A stretch of DNA of 59,370 nt from Sphingomonas sp. BK345 (lineage in GTDB: Bacteria > Pseudomonadota > Alphaproteobacteria > Sphingomonadales > Sphingomonadaceae). The notes beneath the pieces were generated by a model, which saw only the letters and a program-made list of their open reading frames with translations, did not search any database and had not been told where the DNA came from. Each line of letters opens with the position of its first letter. Positions within the stretch are counted from its first letter, which is position 1. Position numbers and translations under genes: made by a program. The DNA is taken from contig NZ_JACHZX010000011.1 of the NCBI RefSeq assembly GCF_014193845.1, positions 1 through 59,370 of the forward strand. Direction: 5' to 3'. Below are positions 57,231 through 59,370 of this stretch, in pieces.

Positions 57231-58097
57231 TCAGACCGAGGTCGCGTCGGTCTGCTCGACCTGCGCCATGCCGTCGGGCCGTGCCGCGCCGAGGTCGGGC
57301 TCGCCGCCGAGGGGCTCGTTGCGGAAGACCGTGAACTCGCCGCGCCCGTCAATGCTCGGGCCGCTGGTCCAGCGTCCCTCGGGGTAGCTGCCGTCGAGCG
57401 ACGTCACGAAGAAATCGTAATTGTGCTCCTGGTCCTCCTTCTCCTGCGGGAAGGAATTGGGGATCGGCAGCTGGGTCGCGGCGCCGCCGAGCTCCTCGAT
57501 CACCGCGAGCCACTGCTCCTGATGCATCGTGTCGCGCGCGATCATGAAGTGGAGCATCTTCTTCATGCCCTCGTCGCGCGCCGCATTGTAGAGGCGTGTG
57601 GCGAGTACGCGCCCGGTGCTCTCCGCGGCGACGTTGCAGTACATGTCCGCGGCGATGTTCCCGCTGGCGTAAATGTGGCTCATGTTGAACGGTACGCCGT
57701 CGGAATCGACCGGCATCGCCGCGAGCCCGGTCGAGAGCAGGTTCTTGTGGATCAGCCCCTCGATGATGTGGCGCGGTCGCTCGCCCCCCATCACTGCGCC
57801 GACGATGCTGTCCGCGGCGCCCTCGGCCTGCAGGCTCGCGGGTGCCTTGTCGAGGTTGAGCGCCACGGCGGTGGCGAGCATCTCGATATGGCCGATCTCC
57901 TCGGTGGCGGTGTGGAGCAGCATGTCGCGATACTTCGGCGTGGGCGCGCGATTGCCCCAGGCTTGGAAGAAATATTGCATGCAGACGCGGATCTCGCCCT
58001 CGACGCCGCCGATCGCCTGCTGGAGCATCCGCGCGAAGGCGGGATCGGGCTCGGTCACCTGGACCGGATATTGGAGCCGCTTGTCGTGATAGTACAT
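57231..58097 (-). CDS. Manganese catalase
   Basis: A 288-residue non-haem catalase that dismutates H2O2 at a dinuclear Mn centre held in a four-helix ferritin-like bundle. Expected ligand segments are visible: GEIRVCMQYFFQ with the first Glu, ATEEIGHIEM with Glu and His, AESTGRV, and RDTMHQEQW with His and Glu. GAGGAC precedes the ATG at 58097; a longer frame adds 13 unconserved residues. It is 155 bp downstream of a stress-type SDR on the same strand and has its own candidate operator. It fits a desiccation/oxidative-stress programme. Confidence 0.95.
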   Translation of the reverse strand: MYYHDKRLQYPVQVTEPDPAFARMLQQAIGGVEGEIRVCMQYFFQAWGNRAPTPKYRDMLLHTATEEIGHIEMLATAVALNLDKAPASLQAEGAADSIVGAVMGGERPRHIIEGLIHKNLLSTGLAAMPVDSDGVPFNMSHIYASGNIAADMYCNVAAESTGRVLATRLYNAARDEGMKKMLHFMIARDTMHQEQWLAVIEELGGAATQLPIPNSFPQEKEDQEHNYDFFVTSLDGSYPEGRWTSGPSIDGRGEFTVFRNEPLGGEPDLGAARPDGMAQVEQTDATSV

Positions 58098-58180
58098 CGC
58101 ACGTCCTCGCTGTTGGAATGATCCCGCCCCGATCACGCGCCAACGGCTCAGCGCGCCCGAAGTTTACTATAGTGGGTTAG

Positions 58181-58195
58181 AATAACGGCGTTATT
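58181..58195. promoter_or_regulatory. Palindromic operator candidate before the Mn-catalase gene
   Basis: AATAACG-G-CGTTATT is a perfect 7+7 inverted repeat with a single central base. It is 84-98 bases before the catalase start in an AT-rich patch. About 8 bases nearer the gene, TATAGT at 58166-58173 (within ACTATAGT) could be the -10 box on the minus strand, placing the palindrome over the -35 region. Confidence 0.5.
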
Positions 58196-58252
58196 ACAAC
58201 AACTTGCGTCAAGTCCGCACGCCCGGAGCGCGGCGCTCCGGGCGCGCATCGG

Positions 58253-59110
58253 TCACAGGAAGGGGCGACCGCCGGTCACCGCGATCGTCGCCGCGAGGAT
58301 ATAGCTCGCCTCGTCGCTGGCGAGCATCACATAGGCGGGTGCCAGCTCGGCGGGCTGCGCGGCGCGGCCGATCGGCGTGTTCTCGCCGAAGCTCTTCACC
58401 TTCTCGGGCGGCATGGTCGAGGGGATCAGCGGCGTCCACACCGGACCGGGCGCGACCGCGTTGACGCGGATCCCGCGCTCGGCGAGCATCTGGCCCAACC
58501 CGGCGGTGAAATTGTGGATCGCGCCCTTGGTGGTGGCATAAGCGAGCAGCTGCTCGTTGGGCTGGTCGGCGTTGATCGAGGTGGTGTTGATGATCGACGA
58601 TCCCTCGCGCATGTGCGGCACCGCGGCCTTGGACAGATAGAACATCGCGTGGATGTTGGTGGCGAAGGTCAGCTGCCACTCCTCGTCGGCGATGTCCTCG
58701 ATCGTCTGGAAGCTGGCCTGGTGCGCGGCATTGTTGACGAGCACGTCGACGCGCCCGAACGCTTCCACCGCACGATCGACCACGGCACGGGCGTGCGCCG
58801 GATCGCTGATGTCGCCGGGCACGAGTATCGCCTGACGGCCGGCCTGCTCGACCAGCCGCTGGGTCTCGCGCGCGTCCTCCTCCTCGCTGAGATAGGAGAT
58901 CAGCACGTCCGCGCCCTCGCGAGCGAAGGCGAGCGCGACCGCGCGGCCGATGCCGCTGTCACCGCCGGTGACGATCGTCTTCTTGTCCGTGAGGCGACCG
59001 CGACCGACATAGCTGTGCTCGCCGTGATCGGGGCGCGGGTCCATCGCCGCGGTGGTGCCGGGCATCGGCTGCTGCTGCTCGGGATAGGGCGGGGTGGGGC
59101 GGTCGGTCAC
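58253..59110 (-). CDS. SDR-family oxidoreductase, stress-type
   Basis: A 285-residue short-chain dehydrogenase of the YghA/YhdG-like group, with a non-conserved Pro-rich N-terminal extension (MTDRPTPPYPEQQQP, then EHSYVGRGRL). The cofactor motif is VTGGDSGIGRA near 48-58; NNAAHQ, the catalytic Ser in NTTSIN and YATTK with Tyr and Lys are intact. The start is a GTG at 59110 with GGAG about 12 bases upstream. Such proteins are common in general-stress regulons of alphaproteobacteria. The substrate is unknown. An EcfG-like promoter lies just upstream. Confidence 0.9.
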   Translation of the reverse strand: MTDRPTPPYPEQQQPMPGTTAAMDPRPDHGEHSYVGRGRLTDKKTIVTGGDSGIGRAVALAFAREGADVLISYLSEEEDARETQRLVEQAGRQAILVPGDISDPAHARAVVDRAVEAFGRVDVLVNNAAHQASFQTIEDIADEEWQLTFATNIHAMFYLSKAAVPHMREGSSIINTTSINADQPNEQLLAYATTKGAIHNFTAGLGQMLAERGIRVNAVAPGPVWTPLIPSTMPPEKVKSFGENTPIGRAAQPAELAPAYVMLASDEASYILAATIAVTGGRPFL

Positions 59111-59140
59111 GGTGCGATCTCCATCTTGGGTCGGGCACTC

Positions 59141-59167
59141 AACCGATCGGCGCGGCGGCGGCGTTCC
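59141..59167 (-). promoter_or_regulatory. EcfG-like promoter before the SDR gene
   Basis: On the minus strand GGAAC is followed after 17 bases by CGGTT, close to the alphaproteobacterial general-stress consensus (GGAAC, 16-17 bases, CGTT). Transcription would begin about 20-25 bases ahead of the GTG start codon. The second box departs by one inserted G. Confidence 0.5.
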
Positions 59168-59257
59168 AGGCGTTGACGTGAATCAGCCAGTCTTGTCCTG
59201 CGGATGACGCGTACGACGAACTGACATCGCCGCGCCAAAAAACTGTCATCGAATCGC

Positions 59258-59286
59258 TTGACCCTCCCGGAAGTGCTCCATATATG
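59258..59286 (+). promoter_or_regulatory. Strong sigma70-type promoter reading off the right edge
   Basis: TTGACC and TATATG are separated by exactly 17 bases (59264-59280). This is the best sigma70 promoter seen in the window and is unusual in such GC-rich DNA. It points out of the window, where the first 80 bases show no start codon with a ribosome site, so a stable RNA or a long leader is plausible. Confidence 0.6.
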
Positions 59287-59370
59287 CCGCTTCACCGGAC
59301 GGGGGGTGCTGCTGAGGCGGCGCTTCTGGGTCGGTCGCCAGATAGGAAGGACAGCGGTCTCCCCGATCGA

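Overview
The window is high-GC DNA with dense genes on both strands. It looks like the chromosome of a sphingomonad-type alphaproteobacterium. The evidence is a TonB-dependent receptor, an orphan flavin-dependent halogenase, xylose-isomerase genes beside an alpha-ketoglutarate semialdehyde dehydrogenase, a sphingomonad-like KDG kinase and FadL, and many paired-hairpin intergenic repeats. I see no rRNA, tRNA, CRISPR array, phage or insertion sequence. Family-level calls come from reading the translations; no database search was run.

Layout. 0.3-6.3 kb: xylose/xylan module on the minus strand (KGSADH, xylA, xylB, GH43 lipoprotein) with a xyl-box-like operator ahead of the GH43 gene. 6.3-7.6 kb: MFS transporter. 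8.0-12.4 kb: an oxidoreductase cluster made of an SsuD/SmoC-type flavin monooxygenase, a YdhF-type aldo-keto reductase, a Gfo/Idh/MocA dehydrogenase and a YdhS-type FAD/NAD(P) protein; this is the best candidate here for an undescribed pathway. 12.6-14.1 kb: thioesterase and KDG kinase. 14.2-20 kb: a degenerate hydrolase-fold protein, then fatty-acid degradation genes (fadA, HAD-ECH fusion, fadL). 20.3-24 kb: a short Mfd-family protein and a small exported protein. 24.1-28.9 kb: glycerol regulon (glpR-glpD against glpF-glpK). 29-31.5 kb: Pit phosphate transporter with its DUF47 partner, and a DUF892 protein. 31.9-40.6 kb: glycogen/trehalose genes (glgX, treZ, malQ, treY) preceded by a DUF2934 protein. 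40.8-45.5 kb: zinc alcohol dehydrogenase, LysR regulator, and a divergent MFS/LacI pair. 45.7-50.3 kb: membrane GGDEF-EAL protein and a DUF3772/MscS channel. 50.6-57.1 kb: halogenase, an exported debranching-enzyme-like protein and a TonB receptor. 57.2-59.1 kb: manganese catalase and a stress-type SDR. The right edge carries a strong sigma70-type promoter reading out of the window.

How the parts fit. Much of the window serves carbohydrate and glycerol uptake and catabolism (xylose, KDG, glycerol, alpha-glucans), with fatty-acid oxidation alongside. Trehalose synthesis, Mn-catalase, the SDR, DUF892 and the mechanosensitive channel fit stress and desiccation tolerance. Many transcription units are separated by one of at least six families of palindromic repeat. 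Several gene pairs overlap by 4 bp (ATGA or GTGA), indicating translational coupling.
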